DNA of 36,356 nt from Streptomyces griseorubiginosus (GTDB lineage: Bacteria; Actinomycetota; Actinomycetes; Streptomycetales; Streptomycetaceae), in assembly GCF_017614965.1 (NCBI RefSeq), contig NZ_WVUG01000057.1:1-36356 (forward strand), written 5' to 3'. Both the position numbers and the translations under genes were made by a program. Position 1 is the stretch's first letter; each line of letters starts with the position of its first letter. A model generated the notes under the pieces. That model searched no databases. It was given only the letters and a program-made list of their open reading frames with translations, and had not been told where the DNA came from. Below, piece after piece: positions 34,979 through 36,356 of this stretch.

Positions 34979-35936
34979 GTGATGACCATGCTACCCGGCG
35001 TGTGCCGGTGCCTGCGGACGGATCGGATGGACCGGACGGAGCGGACGGACCGGTGGGGTCGGCGGGAGCAGCGGTCACCGGGCCCGCCGCCGTCGCCAGT
35101 ACCGAGCCCGCCAGGATCAGCGTGAACGCCGCCCCTATGCCCCACGTCAGGTCCTCGCCCAGGAAGAGGGCTCCGGCCGCGACCGCGACCGCCGGGTTGA
35201 CGTATGTGAAGACCGTCGCCCTCGTCGGGCCCACCTCCTTGATCAATTCGAGGAACGCGACGAAGGCCAGGGCCGTGCAGATCACGCCCAGGCCGAGTAG
35301 TGCCGACAGGACGGAGGCGGAGGGGAGGGTGGACGGCCAGGAGAGGGCCGCCGAGGGGCCGTATACCAGGGCTGCCAGGGCCAGGCACGGGGCCGTCAGT
35401 TGCAGGGTGGGGACGTCCTTCAGCCAGCGGGATGCGATCAGGGGGGCCGTTGCGTAGCCGAGGACCGTGAGGAGTACTTCGACCAAGGAGCGGGCGTCTC
35501 CGCCTGTGAGGTGCGGGATGGTCAGGACGGCCACCCCGGCCAGGCCCAGCCCCAGGCCCACCATCCGACGTACGCCCAGCCGCTCCGCGTTGCCGAAGAA
35601 GCGGGCCAGCACGACCCCGACAATCGGTACGCCCGCGATCAGCAGGCCCGCCGTCGAGCTGGACAGGTGGCGTTCGGCGTCGGTGAGGGTGAACCAGGGT
35701 CCGATGATCTCTATGCACGCGAACGCCAGCATCGGCAGCCAGTGGGAGCGGAGGACGCGGAGCAGGCCGCCGCCTCGGATCGCGAACGGGAGCAGCAAAA
35801 GCGCTCCCAGCGCGCATCGCGTGAACACCACCATCGAGGGGGACAACGGAGCGTCCACCGCTACCTTGATCATCAGGTACGGGATACCCCAGACCACTCC
35901 CATCAGGGAGAACAGGAACCAGCCGCGTGCAGTCAT
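34938..35936 (-). CDS. EamA (DMT-superfamily) transporter with tail overlapping rnpB
   Basis: The protein has 332 residues. Residues 1 to about 285 contain ten hydrophobic segments in two EamA repeats (GVVWGIPYLMIKVAVD near the start, FTYVNPAVAVAAGALFLGED in the second repeat). Relatives export amino acids or metabolites; the substrate here is unknown. The last 48 residues are a Pro/Gly/Ser-rich tail encoded partly by a 9-base tandem repeat. The stop codon at 34938 lies 41 bases inside rnpB, and the likely rnpB promoter lies inside the tail. The ATG at 35936 has no strong ribosome site and lies 22 bases after the AraC-type gene, suggesting co-transcription. Confidence 0.85.
   Translation of the reverse strand: MTARGWFLFSLMGVVWGIPYLMIKVAVDAPLSPSMVVFTRCALGALLLLPFAIRGGGLLRVLRSHWLPMLAFACIEIIGPWFTLTDAERHLSSSTAGLLIAGVPIVGVVLARFFGNAERLGVRRMVGLGLGLAGVAVLTIPHLTGGDARSLVEVLLTVLGYATAPLIASRWLKDVPTLQLTAPCLALAALVYGPSAALSWPSTLPSASVLSALLGLGVICTALAFVAFLELIKEVGPTRATVFTYVNPAVAVAAGALFLGEDLTWGIGAAFTLILAGSVLATAAGPVTAAPADPTGPSAPSGPSDPSAGTGTRRVAWSSRQTSRADGRVESP
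34988..34993 (-). promoter_or_regulatory. Candidate rnpB -10 box
   Basis: The minus strand reads TAGCAT at 34993-34988, about 9 bases upstream of the first base of the P1 helix, the usual distance for a -10 element. The sequence 17-18 bases further upstream (CGCAGG) is a poor -35. The box lies within the C-terminal coding region of the EamA transporter. Confidence 0.45.
35015..35050. repeat. Four tandem copies of a 9-base repeat (CGGACGGAN-type)
   Basis: CGGACGGAT, CGGATGGAC, CGGACGGAG and CGGACGGAC follow each other without gaps. On the minus strand they encode part of the Ser/Pro/Gly tail of the EamA protein and lie about 20-60 bases upstream of the candidate rnpB -10 box. Confidence 0.8.
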
Positions 35937-35958
35937 GCGGACAGGATCGGCCGAGCCG

Positions 35959-36356
35959 CTACCTGCCGTCTTGAACGCTGTTGCGGTACGCCGCCGGCGT
36001 CACCCCCAGCACCCTCCGGAACCAGCGCGTCAGGTGGGCCTGGTCCGCGAAGCCGACCAGGGGCGCGACCTCCGCCGGGCGCAGGCCCGCGTCCAGGAGG
36101 CGGCGGGCGCGGGTCACGCGGTGCTGGGCCAGCCAGGCGTACGGCGGTATGCCCATCGTCGTACGGAAGGCGCGGAGGAGTTGGTAGCGGGACAGGTTCA
36201 GCTCTGTGGCGAGGGCTGCTAGGGAGGGGGGCTCCAGGAGTTCGTCCGCCAGGCGGTCCCGTACGAGCAGGGCGATGCGCTCGGCGCCTGGGATCTCGTC
36301 GGTCGTGGGGCGGGCCGTCGAGTGGCGGCGGGCCAGGGCCGTGAGGAGCCAGGGGA
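35959..36356 (-). CDS. AraC-family transcriptional regulator (partial, runs off right edge)
   Basis: The last 132 codons of a minus-strand gene are visible; the start is outside the window. The C-terminal part holds the two helix-turn-helix motifs of the AraC family: SRYQLLRAFRTTMGIPPYAWL in the first and VGFADQAHLTRWFRRVLGVTPAAYR in the second. The N-terminal sensor domain is mostly outside. The stop lies 22 bases before the EamA transporter gene on the same strand, so it probably regulates that transporter. AraC-EamA pairs are common in actinomycetes. Confidence 0.9.
   Translation of the reverse strand, partial: PWLLTALARRHSTARPTTDEIPGAERIALLVRDRLADELLEPPSLAALATELNLSRYQLLRAFRTTMGIPPYAWLAQHRVTRARRLLDAGLRPAEVAPLVGFADQAHLTRWFRRVLGVTPAAYRNSVQDGR

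Noticed and set aside
1..36356. CRISPR arrays, tRNAs, rRNAs, insertion sequences and att sites.
   Set aside because: I looked for spaced direct repeats, cloverleaf patterns, transposase motifs and terminal inverted repeats and saw none; a covariance-model scan would settle tRNA absence.

Overview
The window looks like Streptomyces or a close actinomycete. It has very high GC with strong third-position GC bias, chains of genes with 4-base stop/start overlaps, AGGAGG-type ribosome binding sites, a TTA codon in a regulator, and an actinobacterial class A RNase P RNA.

Positions 1 to about 20,120 are the right-hand part of a lipopeptide (NRPS) biosynthetic gene cluster. A minus-strand operon (FAAL, acyl-CoA dehydrogenase, acyl-CoA dehydrogenase-like protein, acyl carrier protein, then an NRPS starting with a condensation domain and running off the left edge) should prepare a fatty acyl chain and load it onto the first NRPS module. 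A divergent plus-strand operon carries both subunits of a B12-dependent glutamate (methylaspartate) mutase, an ABC-2 permease and an Fe(II)/2-oxoglutarate oxygenase of the SyrP/TauD type. It ends at a strong hairpin facing a coupled minus-strand operon of cysteine-synthase-like PLP enzyme, argininosuccinate-lyase-like enzyme, ATP-grasp enzyme, A-PCP-hydrolase NRPS protein and GHMP (threonine) kinase. The kinase, PLP enzyme and lyase fit the proposed route from threonine to 2,3-diaminobutyrate. An ABC ATPase and a LuxR-type regulator with a TTA codon close the cluster. Methylaspartate, a diamino acid and an unsaturated or desaturated lipid tail together point to the calcium-dependent acidic lipopeptides (friulimicin, amphomycin, malacidin type). 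The main NRPS genes lie outside the window, so the product cannot be named.

Positions 20,500 to 22,520 hold two secreted or surface proteins: a class-B-like HAD acid phosphatase and a DUF4142-like protein. Positions 22,800 to 34,105 form an accessory, defence-like block: a PD-(D/E)XK nuclease-DUF2075 helicase fusion, a small membrane protein, a 2,256-residue DUF4011-helicase-Vsr-like-DUF3320 protein (Hhe-like architecture) and a divergent NucS-like PD-(D/E)XK nuclease.

Positions 34,555 to 36,356 look like core chromosome. They contain rnpB (RNase P RNA, minus strand) preceded on the same strand by an EamA-family transporter, whose reading frame runs into rnpB, and a partial AraC-family regulator. 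No tRNA, rRNA, CRISPR array, transposase or integrase was seen.
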